A stretch of DNA of 21,187 nt from Methanobacteriota archaeon (GCA_018662715.1 JABJFP010000050.1:1-21187), one strand, 5' to 3'; shown: positions 7,350 to 15,814, counted from the stretch's first letter. The notes: generated by a model from the letters alone, not told the origin. A program made the numbers and translations.

Positions 7350-8942
7350 ATGAGCGAAGTTCCTATCCTTCAGGAAACGACTCGCACTACTGGGCGTGAA
7401 GCCCTTAGGAACAACATTACAGCCGCATTGGCTCTTGCAGGTGCAGTACGTACCACGTTGGGTCCACGAGGGCAAGATAAGCTCCTTATTGACGATGAAG
7501 GCCGTACAATGGTTACCAACGATGGTGTGACAGTCCTAGAATCTGCTAAAGTTGAACATCCGGTTGCAAAGATGCTCATCAATGCTTCAACAACCCAAGA
7601 CCGAATCGCTCGAGACGGTACAACAAGTGCAGTTCTCTTTTCAGCAGAGTTGCTTCAAAATGCATGGGAACTTGTCCTACAAGGAGTACATCCCTCAGCC
7701 ATTGCACGTGGTTATCGGTTTGCAGAAGAAGCCTGCAGGGGTCACTTTTCTTCATTAACTCTGCAGGCGAACGAGGTCATGCAACACCAAGCAGCTGTCA
7801 CCTCACTAGCAGGAAAAATTCACGAAGCCATGCAGTTCCATCTTGCAGGCTTAGCCATTGATGCTGCTAAAGCAATTGTCTCAACGGGTTCTGACGGTAT
7901 TATTGCGGACCCAACTCGTGTGAAAATCCTCACCCAAACTGGAGGCAGTATGACCGATTCGCATTTGGTGACTGGCTTGGTTTTGGCGAAGAAGAGAGCA
8001 ATAGATAGCATGCCAAAATTGCTCAAGGCAGGAAAGGTTGCACTTGTTGATGGTGGTTTAGAACGCCGAAATATGATGAGCGATGTTAACTTGAAAGTAA
8101 GTGGACCTGGCGTACTTGAATCATTTAGAGCGAAGGAAAAAGAAATTCTAGACGCCCAAGTTGACCTTCTCGTTGAACTCGGAGTAACCCTTCTCGCCTG
8201 TAAAGAAGGAATTGACGACGATATGCATCAAGCATTGAGTCACGCAGGAATTCAGGCATATCGTAGAGTATCCCGTTCAGATTTGGACTTGCTTGCACGA
8301 GGAACAGGGGCCGTCTTGGGTTATGATATCAAAGGCTTGCAAAAGAGCGACCTGGGAGTTTTTATTGAGAGTCGAAACGAGCGGTGGAACGGAGTAATGC
8401 ATTGGATTGTTGACACTGAAGAAGGTGGTGCAACCTTCATTGCAAAAGGCTCAACCAACGAAGCAGTTGGTGAAGTAGAACGTTGTTTTGCAGACGCCTT
8501 GGGGGTTGCTTGTCAACTCCTTGAAGAACCTGAACTCTTACCTGGTGGAGGGGCTACACAAATTGCACTTGCCCGTTTCCTCCGACGTCATGCTGAAACC
8601 ATCCCTGGTAGAGAACAGCTTGCGGTTGAAGCCTTTGCTGATGCCTTGGAAGTCATCCCACGAGTTCTTGCCGAAAACGCTGGCTTGGACCCTCTGGATA
8701 CCTTGCTTCGTGTAGTTGCGGAACAAAGTACTTCAACCTCAAAAGATGCTCATTGTATCGGCTTAGACGTCATCGCTCGTGGGCCTGCAAACATGAAAGA
8801 GAAAGGAGTTGTTGAACCCTTGCGTATCACACGACAGGTGCTTGCCGGAGCAACAGAAGCGGCGCTCTCCGTTCTTCGGATTGACGATGTTCTATGGGCA
8901 AAGCAAGATCCAACCATCCCTGATGGTTTGGATGAGGATTGA
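7350..8942 (+). CDS. Divergent thermosome (group II chaperonin) subunit
   Basis: A 530-residue chaperonin subunit, about the family length, of the type that builds a double ring enclosing folding proteins in archaea. Equatorial ATP-site motifs are TTLGPRGQDKLL, TNDGVTVL and DGTTSAVLFSAELL near the N-terminus; FADALGVACQLLEEPELLPGGGAT and VEAFADALEVIPRVLAENAG are in the C-terminal half; the apical domain lies between. The Asp of FADAL fits the ATP-hydrolysing residue. It departs from typical thermosomes: GMDKM reads GQDKL, the acidic QDDEVGDGTT reads QDRIARDGTT, and the tail ends GLDED with no Gly-Gly-Met repeats. This suggests a specialised or second paralogue, which would mix with or act apart from a canonical subunit elsewhere. 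It follows dnaK by 59 bases, and co-transcription is possible. Confidence 0.93.
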   Translation: MSEVPILQETTRTTGREALRNNITAALALAGAVRTTLGPRGQDKLLIDDEGRTMVTNDGVTVLESAKVEHPVAKMLINASTTQDRIARDGTTSAVLFSAELLQNAWELVLQGVHPSAIARGYRFAEEACRGHFSSLTLQANEVMQHQAAVTSLAGKIHEAMQFHLAGLAIDAAKAIVSTGSDGIIADPTRVKILTQTGGSMTDSHLVTGLVLAKKRAIDSMPKLLKAGKVALVDGGLERRNMMSDVNLKVSGPGVLESFRAKEKEILDAQVDLLVELGVTLLACKEGIDDDMHQALSHAGIQAYRRVSRSDLDLLARGTGAVLGYDIKGLQKSDLGVFIESRNERWNGVMHWIVDTEEGGATFIAKGSTNEAVGEVERCFADALGVACQLLEEPELLPGGGATQIALARFLRRHAETIPGREQLAVEAFADALEVIPRVLAENAGLDPLDTLLRVVAEQSTSTSKDAHCIGLDVIARGPANMKEKGVVEPLRITRQVLAGATEAALSVLRIDDVLWAKQDPTIPDGLDED

Positions 8943-9010
8943 AAAAAATAGAGCAGTTGTTTGTTTTTATTGTCCACCCTTTCAAATAGCCTACTGAAGC
9001 CCGGCGATGC

Positions 9011-10582
9011 ATGGAACACAGAAGTGAACCACCGGTTGGCATTGATGACATTGCCATTCACTTTCCTCGTCTGTACATGGACATGAAGGATTTCGCGACC
9101 CTACGCGGTGCTGATTACGGCAAATTGAGTAAGGGATTGGGACTTGAGGCCATGGCCATACCGGATGCCCACGAAGATACAGCGACAATGGGGGCAATGG
9201 CTGTTATGCAATTGATTGACCGTAACGGGATTAATCCCAGAGATATTGGGAGAATGTATCTTGGAACTGAATCCGCCCTTGACGGAGCGAAGCCAACCGC
9301 CACATATATTCTCGATATGCTAACGCAACGCTACTCAGAACGCTTTGGAAAAGACTGTTTTCAAACCTGTGATGTTGTCGATATGACCTTTGCATGCATT
9401 GGAGCAGTTGATGCAATGCACACCACACTTGACTGGGTAGCTCGCTCAAACGAAACCGATGAGCGATTGGGCGTGGTTATTTTCTCTGACAATGCAAAGT
9501 ATGCTTTGGAGTCCTCAGGTGAGTACACCCAAGGTGCTGGTGGTGGTGCCCTATTGATTCGAAGGAACCCTCGCTTACTCGAAATTCCTGATTGCATAGG
9601 AGTTTCTACCACTCCTGTTCACGACTTCTTCAAGCCTCGCCGAAAGGTTACCATTCGCTCGGTCATTACAAACGTGCTTGAATTAGCCCAAGAAACGGGC
9701 CAATCAATGAAGAAAGGGCTAATTGAACGCATGATTCGCCATCTTCCAGAATCCACTGTGAGAAAACTTGGTATCTTTGCACATGGTGAGGAATCTGTGA
9801 GCGTTCATCGAGATGAGCCTATTTTTGATGGCCAATTCTCAAACCGATGCTATCAGACAGCAGTTCGCCAAGCCTTCCACGACTACACCCAAAAAGCAGC
9901 TCGGCAAGGAACATTTGACCCTGCAATGGATCAAAAACTCACCGAGCAATGGTCACGAATTATCATGCATCTTCCTTATGCCTTCCAAGCAAAGCGAATG
10001 TTTCCGGATGTTTTCCGTCATGACCGTCAAGACAGCGAGATGTGGGTCAATGTAACAGAGAATATCGGACCCATGCCCGAGTCACCTCATTCGGACAACG
10101 AAGACCTTGTTGAAAAATGGGAACAAGACATGGATGCATACCGTCGTGCAATCTCAAAAACTCCAGAATACATTGAATTCCATGCGAGCAGGATTGAGAA
10201 AGGTCAGCGTGCGAGTAGTTTGATCGGAAATCAGTATACAGGTTCTATTTTCCTTGCGTTGATGTCAACCTTCGAATCCGATTTGGAAGATAACAGTAAC
10301 CTGGACGATACTAAATTTGGTTTATGCGGTTACGGATCGGGTGCTAAAGCCAAGGTCTTCAGCGGAACGGTTAGCCCAAGGTGGAGAGAAGTAGTTTCTC
10401 GTTGGCATCTCTTTGAACGACTTGCAGGCAGAATTGCGATTGATCATACGACTTATGAGAATCTCCACAAAGGTGTTCAAGATAACAGCGTTGTTGAACC
10501 TCAAGGCGAATTTGCTTTGGTTGAAATTGGTGATGAAGGTGTTGATGAGGGCGCCCGAAGATACCGATGGATTGGGGCTTAA
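9011..10582 (+). CDS. Hydroxymethylglutaryl-CoA synthase, bacterial/eukaryotic-like class
   Basis: A 523-residue thiolase-fold enzyme that condenses acetyl-CoA and acetoacetyl-CoA to HMG-CoA, feeding the mevalonate route to isoprenoid lipids. Catalytic residues are visible: E87 in LGTESALDG, C129 in TFACIGAVDA and H320 in MHLPYAFQ. TQGAGGGALLI, FDGQFSNRCY and SLIGNQYTGSIFLALMS are further family signatures. Length and motifs match the stand-alone bacterial/eukaryotic class rather than the shorter archaeal enzyme, which works in a complex with thiolase and a DUF35 protein; neither partner gene is adjacent here. An out-of-frame ATG at 9007 overlaps the start. A T-rich stretch at 8958-8972 could be the chaperonin terminator or a poor TATA box. 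The stop is interlocked with that of the opposing gene. Gene symbol usage varies (mvaS, hmgS). Confidence 0.92.
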   Translation: MEHRSEPPVGIDDIAIHFPRLYMDMKDFATLRGADYGKLSKGLGLEAMAIPDAHEDTATMGAMAVMQLIDRNGINPRDIGRMYLGTESALDGAKPTATYILDMLTQRYSERFGKDCFQTCDVVDMTFACIGAVDAMHTTLDWVARSNETDERLGVVIFSDNAKYALESSGEYTQGAGGGALLIRRNPRLLEIPDCIGVSTTPVHDFFKPRRKVTIRSVITNVLELAQETGQSMKKGLIERMIRHLPESTVRKLGIFAHGEESVSVHRDEPIFDGQFSNRCYQTAVRQAFHDYTQKAARQGTFDPAMDQKLTEQWSRIIMHLPYAFQAKRMFPDVFRHDRQDSEMWVNVTENIGPMPESPHSDNEDLVEKWEQDMDAYRRAISKTPEYIEFHASRIEKGQRASSLIGNQYTGSIFLALMSTFESDLEDNSNLDDTKFGLCGYGSGAKAKVFSGTVSPRWREVVSRWHLFERLAGRIAIDHTTYENLHKGVQDNSVVEPQGEFALVEIGDEGVDEGARRYRWIGA

Positions 10583-11634
10583 TCAAAGTCCAAAACAACT
10601 TTACCGCATTCTCCAGATAGGGCCAATGCGATTCCTTGCTCAAATTCGGAAACAGGCATTCTGTGCGTGAGAATCCGGTCTACGTCGATGCTGCCTTGTT
10701 CCAAAAGAACGTGCATTTTGTCCCAAGTTGACCACATTTTTCTGCCGTTGATTCCCTTCAAATGGAGGTATCGGAACACCACTTCATTCATCGGAATTTC
10801 TGTCATTGTTTGACCATAAACTGAGAGGATGTTTACGTAGCCACCCATTCTTGTTGAATGAATTGCATTGGATAACGCAGCAGGCGACCCAGATAACTCG
10901 CAAGAGTTGTCAACGCCTCTACCATCTGTGGCTTCAAGAATCCTTTTCACAACATCATCGTCCTTACCAAGGACTAAGTCTGCTCCTAATTCTTTTGCCA
11001 AATTCATTCGGTATTGATTGTCCCAATCGATTCCAATCACCATAGCCGCTCCCATTGCCTTGGCAGCATTCACTGCAAAGAGCCCGATTGGCCCCAGCCC
11101 GTGAATAGCAACTGTTGCACCATCAATGGGTCCTCCTGTGAGTGTGTGAATTGCGTTGCCCAGTGGGTCTTGAATGGATGCATGACCAGGGTCTAATCCA
11201 ATAGGGACATGACGCGCATTGACTGATGGAATAGTAAAATATGGTGCAAACGCACCGTTTCCATGAACTCCAAAGATCGAACCGTTTTCACAAATGTGGG
11301 CATTTCCTTCTTCACATCGCGGGCAGTTCCAACAGGCAAGATGGCATTCAATGGCTACATTATCTCCGATTTTATGGGTGTTTACGTCTTCTCCTAACGC
11401 AACAACAATTCCACTCGTTTCATGACCGGTTACGGTTCCAAGGGGGACATTGTTCCGACTCCATTCGTCCCATTTCCATATGTGGAGGTCAGTTCCACAA
11501 ACTGATGTCGATTGGGTTTTCACAAGAACTTCCCCCGGGCCAGGGGCAGGGACGGGATGTTCTTCGAGAGTAAATCCTCCCACCTCATCTTGAGTTTTCG
11601 TCCAAGCAGTCATGGTATCGGGTAGATGATTCAT
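10579..11634 (-). CDS. tdh: Zinc-dependent L-threonine 3-dehydrogenase-type enzyme
   Basis: A 351-residue medium-chain dehydrogenase. The threonine dehydrogenase type oxidises L-threonine to 2-amino-3-ketobutyrate with NAD+, starting threonine breakdown to glycine and acetyl-CoA. Catalytic zinc ligands are C46 (VCGTDLHIW), H71 and E72 (GHE). The structural zinc site is C101, C104, C107 and C115. The nucleotide-binding Rossmann motif GLGPIG is at 179-184, followed by GIDWDNQYR. The CGTDLHIWKWDEWS stretch is close to the bacterial threonine dehydrogenase signature, which makes this more likely than sorbitol or generic alcohol dehydrogenase. The ATG at 11634 has GAGG about 7 bases upstream; a second ATG at 11613 is possible. 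No kbl (ketobutyrate CoA ligase) gene lies beside it in this window. It converges on HMG-CoA synthase with a 4-base overlap. Confidence 0.88.
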   Translation of the reverse strand: MNHLPDTMTAWTKTQDEVGGFTLEEHPVPAPGPGEVLVKTQSTSVCGTDLHIWKWDEWSRNNVPLGTVTGHETSGIVVALGEDVNTHKIGDNVAIECHLACWNCPRCEEGNAHICENGSIFGVHGNGAFAPYFTIPSVNARHVPIGLDPGHASIQDPLGNAIHTLTGGPIDGATVAIHGLGPIGLFAVNAAKAMGAAMVIGIDWDNQYRMNLAKELGADLVLGKDDDVVKRILEATDGRGVDNSCELSGSPAALSNAIHSTRMGGYVNILSVYGQTMTEIPMNEVVFRYLHLKGINGRKMWSTWDKMHVLLEQGSIDVDRILTHRMPVSEFEQGIALALSGECGKVVLDFD

Positions 11635-11784
11635 GGCTCGGCCTCGTTTCTGTTCACATCGGACACCTTTTCATCCTTCGCTCAAACGGTTTTCCACAAT
11701 CGTTCAGTGAGTTTGCAAAACAACGCTGATGTTGAGGTATGTTGATTAGGGAGGCGCGACGGCCTAAAAGCCCGTTGATGGTGC

Positions 11785-13422
11785 ATGAAATACGTAGTTG
11801 TTAGCGGAGGTGTGCTTTCTGGATTGGGAAAGGGCGTTACCGCAAGCAGCATCGGAGTTCTTCTCAAAAGCGCTGGCCTCAAGGTCACTTCCATCAAAAT
11901 TGACCCCTATCTAAACAGCGATGCTGGCACGATGTCTCCCTTTGAACACGGAGAAGTTTTCGTTCTTGATGACGGCGGAGAAGTGGACCTGGACCTTGGA
12001 AATTACGAACGTTTCCTTGACATCAATCTTTCAAAGGACAACAACCTCACGACCGGGAAAATTTATTCGAAGGTAATTGAGGCTGAACGTCGTGGTGACT
12101 ATTTGGGCAAAACCGTCCAAGTTATCCCTCATGTGACGGATGCTGTCCAAGATTGGATTGAGGACGTAGCAATGCGCCCTGCGGACGGTAGCGGGGAAGT
12201 TCCCGACGCTTGCATCATTGAACTCGGCGGAACCGTGGGTGACATTGAATCGGCCCCATACGTTGAGGCTCTGCGTCAATTCCAATTCCGTGTCGGAAGG
12301 GAGAATGTCAGTTTCGTTCATGTTTCTCTGGTTCCTGTTCTCGGCCCCGTTGGGGAGCAGAAGACAAAACCAACACAACACACTGTGAAGGAACTGCGTG
12401 GGCTCGGAATCACTCCTGATATCCTCGTTTGTCGTTCTTCACAGCCATTGAATGATGAAACTCGAAACAAACTCGCTGCATTCTGTCATGTGAAGCCTGA
12501 AGCAGTCATGTCCACACATGACGTCCCTAACATCTACCACGTCCCTCTTATGTTACAAGAGCAAGGACTTTGTGAGATCCTCGGCGTTGATTGCAAGAAA
12601 ACGAACCTACTGAAGGAGTGGAGTGAAATGGCTCACCATGTCGATACGCTTTCCGAAGAGGTACATATCGCAATGGTTGGAAAATACACCGACCTTTCGG
12701 ATGCTTATCTCTCGGTAATCAAGAGCCTACAGCACGCATCCATGGCCGTCAATCGTAAATTGGTTATCGATTGGATAGAAGCAAGCCATCTTGAATCCTC
12801 CTGGGCCAAAGAATCCTCTAAGGAACACAGCACTGCTTGGGATTTGTTGAAGCTCGCTCATGGTATTCTTGTGCCTGGTGGCTTTGGTGACCGAGGCGTA
12901 GAAGGGAAAATTCTCGCTGCTCACCATGCTCGGACCAACAAGGTGCCCTATCTTGGAATTTGCCTTGGTCTACAGGTTGCAACCATTGAATTCTGCCGTA
13001 ACGTCCTTGGAATGGAAGGGGCAAATTCAACAGAATTTGAAGACAACCCGGAGCATGCAGCGGTTGTGTTCATGCCTGAGATTTCCAAGACTCATCTTGG
13101 CGGGACCATGAGGCTAGGTAGCCGTCCAACGCTTTGGCAGGTTGAAAAGTGTGCTATTCGGGACCTCTATGGGCCTGGCGACGCAGTTGATGAACGACAT
13201 CGCCACCGCTATGAGGTCAATCCAGACTTGATTGATCGTATTGAATCAGCAGGTTTGGTCTTTGTTGGTAAGGATGAATCTGGCCAACGGTGTGAGATAT
13301 TCGAACTCGCTGAGCATCCATATTACGTCGGTGTTCAGTACCACCCTGAATTCAAATCTCGACCAAATCGTCCTAGCCCGCCATTCCTCGGACTTCTTCA
13401 AGCCGCAGCAAAACGGACTTGA
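11785..13422 (+). CDS. pyrG: CTP synthase
   Basis: A complete 545-residue CTP synthase, which aminates UTP to CTP with ATP and ammonia from glutamine, the last step of pyrimidine nucleotide synthesis. The N-terminal synthetase domain begins with the P-loop-like SGGVLSGLGKGVTAS and contains KIDPYLNSDAGTMSP and ELGGTVGDIES. The C-terminal glutamine amidotransferase has the triad C393 (GICLGLQ), H520 and E522 (YHPEF). Length is normal for the family. The upstream 150-base gap (11635-11784) is shared with the divergent dehydrogenase and holds no clear TATA element that I can name; GATGGTG directly before the ATG is a modest ribosome binding site. The stop lies 4 bases from that of the opposing sirtuin gene. 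Confidence 0.98.
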   Translation: MKYVVVSGGVLSGLGKGVTASSIGVLLKSAGLKVTSIKIDPYLNSDAGTMSPFEHGEVFVLDDGGEVDLDLGNYERFLDINLSKDNNLTTGKIYSKVIEAERRGDYLGKTVQVIPHVTDAVQDWIEDVAMRPADGSGEVPDACIIELGGTVGDIESAPYVEALRQFQFRVGRENVSFVHVSLVPVLGPVGEQKTKPTQHTVKELRGLGITPDILVCRSSQPLNDETRNKLAAFCHVKPEAVMSTHDVPNIYHVPLMLQEQGLCEILGVDCKKTNLLKEWSEMAHHVDTLSEEVHIAMVGKYTDLSDAYLSVIKSLQHASMAVNRKLVIDWIEASHLESSWAKESSKEHSTAWDLLKLAHGILVPGGFGDRGVEGKILAAHHARTNKVPYLGICLGLQVATIEFCRNVLGMEGANSTEFEDNPEHAAVVFMPEISKTHLGGTMRLGSRPTLWQVEKCAIRDLYGPGDAVDERHRHRYEVNPDLIDRIESAGLVFVGKDESGQRCEIFELAEHPYYVGVQYHPEFKSRPNRPSPPFLGLLQAAAKRT

Positions 13423-13426
13423 ACCT

Positions 13427-14140
13427 TCAATCGTTATCGTTGAGTAGCGTAGATACAAGTTTGGGCAGCAATTCACCTGCAGGCCCAAGATGAACTTCAT
13501 CGAATGCTGCAGCATTTATTGGGGCCTCAAGATTCACTAGAATCGTATGAGCACCAGCGTTGTTTGCCTGGTCAACGAGGCCAGCAGCAGGGTAGACATG
13601 CCCCGAACTTCCAACAACAATGAAAACATCACATGTATCAATCGCATTCATAATTTCCAGCATGTGCATGGGCATTTCTCCAAACCACACAATATCTGGG
13701 CGCATAGCTGATGGTTGTGCACAGCATGAGCAAAGGGCGACATCATCGGTCAGGTCCGATGGTTCCATGCGAACTTCCGATCGCAGGCTCATCTCACATC
13801 GTAATGTTTTGAGTTCACCGTGCATGTGCACCACTTCACTACTACCACTTCTCTCATGTAAGTCATCGACGTTCTGCGTGATGAGGGTAACTTGCTCAAG
13901 ATTGTTCTGGAGATGTGTAAGGGCATGGTGAGCATCATTGGGTTCTACTTCTTGCAACTGGCGCCTACGTGCTTGGTAAAACCTCCAGACCATCTCAGGG
14001 TTAGTCGCCCATGCTTGAGGGGTTGCCACATCCTCAACACGGTGCTCTTCCCATAATCCACCGTTGTCTCGGAATGTTCTGACGCCGGATTCTGCAGAAA
14101 TTCCAGCCCCTGTAAGAACAACAATTCTCGGTTGATTCAT
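13427..14140 (-). CDS. cobB: NAD-dependent protein deacylase, CobB/SIRT5-like sirtuin
   Basis: A 237-residue sirtuin, which uses NAD+ to remove acyl groups from lysine side chains. NAD-binding motifs are GAGISAESG (11-19), TFRD and TQNVDDLHE (88-96), with the catalytic H107 in HMHGEL. Y55 and R58 in FYQARRR are the pair that lets class III sirtuins accept succinyl and other acidic acyl groups. The region from C115 to CSCC (137-140), then MRPDIVWFGEMP, follows the E. coli CobB pattern, including its lack of a textbook CxxC first zinc pair. It lies 73 bases downstream of the NAD-kinase-like gene on the same strand, so the two NAD-using genes may be co-transcribed. Its targets are not evident. 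Confidence 0.92.
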   Translation of the reverse strand: MNQPRIVVLTGAGISAESGVRTFRDNGGLWEEHRVEDVATPQAWATNPEMVWRFYQARRRQLQEVEPNDAHHALTHLQNNLEQVTLITQNVDDLHERSGSSEVVHMHGELKTLRCEMSLRSEVRMEPSDLTDDVALCSCCAQPSAMRPDIVWFGEMPMHMLEIMNAIDTCDVFIVVGSSGHVYPAAGLVDQANNAGAHTILVNLEAPINAAAFDEVHLGPAGELLPKLVSTLLNDND

Positions 14141-14147
14141 GATTTGG

Positions 14148-14153
14148 CCACCC
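14148..14153 (-). promoter_or_regulatory. Ribosome binding site that decides the sirtuin start
   Basis: On the minus strand this reads GGGTGG, 7 bases before ATG 14140. It favours that start over an in-frame GTG at 14155. Confidence 0.5.
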
Positions 14154-14213
14154 ACTTAGAGGATATGAACTCTCTCGGAAGAATTCTCAAGATATTGATG
14201 TGCCTTCGTTGGC

Positions 14214-15395
14214 TTACATTTCTGCAACACGAATGAGCCGGGTGGTCCTAAAACCTTGAAGAATTTTGATGAAACGCTTGTTTTGAAAGGCATCGTCTAG
14301 GGATGAATCCCCTGTGTCAATTCGAACAGCATCAAGCCCAATCAATTTCGAGGGGGTGGCTACGCCGAGAATGTTGTCATGGCCCACCATTCTCAATACA
14401 TCAGGAGAGAGTTGAAGATTGCCCCGCCCGATAAGGAATCCTTGTCCACCCATGGGCGAAAGAAGTAAGAGAAGCGGCTTAGCCTCTCCGTCGGTTCCTT
14501 TGTGGGCTGAGATGAGTTCGAGTAATTCAGATTCATTCAAGTCACTATGAAGGGTTCCGCCATGAAACACGTCAATCCCTAGGAGTGTGAGTTCTTGATT
14601 GACATGCTCACCCATTCGCCGTAGTGTTCCACCGCTACCCCATATGACCATGAGATCGGGTTCGTCTTCAAGCAAAACTTGAACATGGTGAGCGAGTCCT
14701 TCAATGGTATCTTCTTCGCTCGCTCTCTCAACCTGTTCCTTTGCACCCTGCATAAAGCGGGGCGATGATGGTGTCCAAGCTTCACCGTACATACGAACCT
14801 TCCAAACGCCCTCCTGATAAATTTCCTCATCAAGATCCATTACTTCTGTAATTGCAGTCCTCAAGTCCCCCATAGCGAAGGCTAGGGTAACCTCGGCTGC
14901 TGCCTTTGGTGTTGTAGCAAAGCATCCTGAGTGCATTTTAACGCCACCAGGGACGCCTACGAGAGGGATTTTTTGCGCCTCTTCGCCATGCTGCTCAAGG
15001 ATTGTAACAATATCTCTTGTTGTCCCGTCTCCTCCAGCATAGAGAATAGCATCGACCTTTGCATCAATCAATTGTTCAACCAGTTCCATTGTATCCTGCT
15101 GATTTGTCTGTTGAGGAGTGACGCCAATGCATTCTGCATAAGTTGATACCGAATTTGCATAATGCCACGAATCGCCCATTCTGCCGCTTAATCCAACCAG
15201 TGTGATGGTTGTTTTTGTTCGATTAAGCGAGGATGATAGCAATTGGTCGAGATGTTCCAAACATAATTGCATTCGAGGTCCAGCACGGTCTTCAGCTCCG
15301 GCTGCTCTGGCCTCTTCAGCTCGCCCATCACTGCCTTTGAAGCCTAAACGACCGCCGAGGCCAGCATCTGGATTGACCACGATGCCGATGCGCAT
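14214..15395 (-). CDS. ATP-NAD kinase-like protein (COG3199 type)
   Basis: A 393-residue protein of the diacylglycerol/NAD kinase fold. It starts MRIGIVVNPDAGLGGRLGFKGSDG, as the COG3199 predicted ATP-NAD kinases do, and has the nucleotide-binding YAGGDGTTRD at 119-128, then VGVPGGVKMHSGCFA. In NAD kinases this site transfers ATP phosphate to NAD+ to make NADP+. The C-terminal half has WGSGGTLRRMGE and LLLLSPMGGQGFLIGRGN, which suit this subgroup rather than short canonical NAD kinases. An in-frame ATG at 15461 would add 22 residues that do not look like the family, so 15395 is preferred, although no strong ribosome binding site precedes it. The substrate is not proven: members may act on other nucleotides or polyphosphate. 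Confidence 0.8.
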   Translation of the reverse strand: MRIGIVVNPDAGLGGRLGFKGSDGRAEEARAAGAEDRAGPRMQLCLEHLDQLLSSSLNRTKTTITLVGLSGRMGDSWHYANSVSTYAECIGVTPQQTNQQDTMELVEQLIDAKVDAILYAGGDGTTRDIVTILEQHGEEAQKIPLVGVPGGVKMHSGCFATTPKAAAEVTLAFAMGDLRTAITEVMDLDEEIYQEGVWKVRMYGEAWTPSSPRFMQGAKEQVERASEEDTIEGLAHHVQVLLEDEPDLMVIWGSGGTLRRMGEHVNQELTLLGIDVFHGGTLHSDLNESELLELISAHKGTDGEAKPLLLLLSPMGGQGFLIGRGNLQLSPDVLRMVGHDNILGVATPSKLIGLDAVRIDTGDSSLDDAFQNKRFIKILQGFRTTRLIRVAEM

Positions 15396-15492
15396 GGTAG
15401 TGCCTAAAACTCGTCCCTCAAATAGCCCTGCTTCCTGCAATCTCGCTTTTTGGCAGGTCAATCACCCGAGCATTGATTACACAGAATACGCA

Positions 15493-15500
15493 AGGAGGTA
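15493..15500 (+). promoter_or_regulatory. Strong ribosome binding site of the 103-residue gene
   Basis: AGGAGGTA, a full consensus site rare among the genes here, lies 2 bases before ATG 15503. It supports that start over ATG 15473 and argues that the small gene is real. Confidence 0.6.
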
Positions 15501-15502
15501 AC

Positions 15503-15814
15503 ATGAAACGCTACGCAAAAGGAGGACCCAACCTTGACGACGTCCTTTCTGAGGGATTCTCTGAAATGAAAATCGGCGAAGAAAACATTGTAATTGCGCC
15601 CACTTCTGTACCCATAAAAAGCGAAGAGTCACCAGCATCAAAGCCTATCGAGTACGGCAAGAAAATGCAAGCCAAGGAGGATCGTGAATCCTTTGTTGTG
15701 GCTGCTCCTTTGACTAAAACCGACACAAAGGCGGAAGAGCAACCCGAACCGAAGCAAGAAATTCTCAAGACTCCAACATCACAACTTGGGGATGATTTTG
15801 ACGTTGAATGGTAA
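15503..15814 (+). CDS. 103-residue disordered protein of unknown function
   Basis: I do not recognise this protein. It starts MKRYAKGGPNLDDVLSEGF and is rich in Lys, Glu, Pro and Thr, with a charged, probably unstructured middle (TKTDTKAEEQPEPKQE) and an acidic end, DDFDVEW. There is no signal peptide, membrane segment or cysteine. The short hydrophobic patches MKIGEENIVIAP and FVVAAPL could be binding segments. A very strong ribosome binding site suggests high expression. It lies 88 bases upstream of thrS on the same strand and diverges from the NAD-kinase-like gene at 15395; the shared 107-base gap holds their start regions without an obvious TATA box. A small adaptor or nucleic-acid-associated protein is possible, but nothing visible settles it. 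Confidence 0.7.
   Translation: MKRYAKGGPNLDDVLSEGFSEMKIGEENIVIAPTSVPIKSEESPASKPIEYGKKMQAKEDRESFVVAAPLTKTDTKAEEQPEPKQEILKTPTSQLGDDFDVEW

Noticed and set aside
11755..11785. Short inverted repeats around CCTAAAAG before pyrG as an operator or TATA box.
   Set aside because: The arms are only 3-4 bases and the AT stretch is too short and too close to the ATG to support either call.
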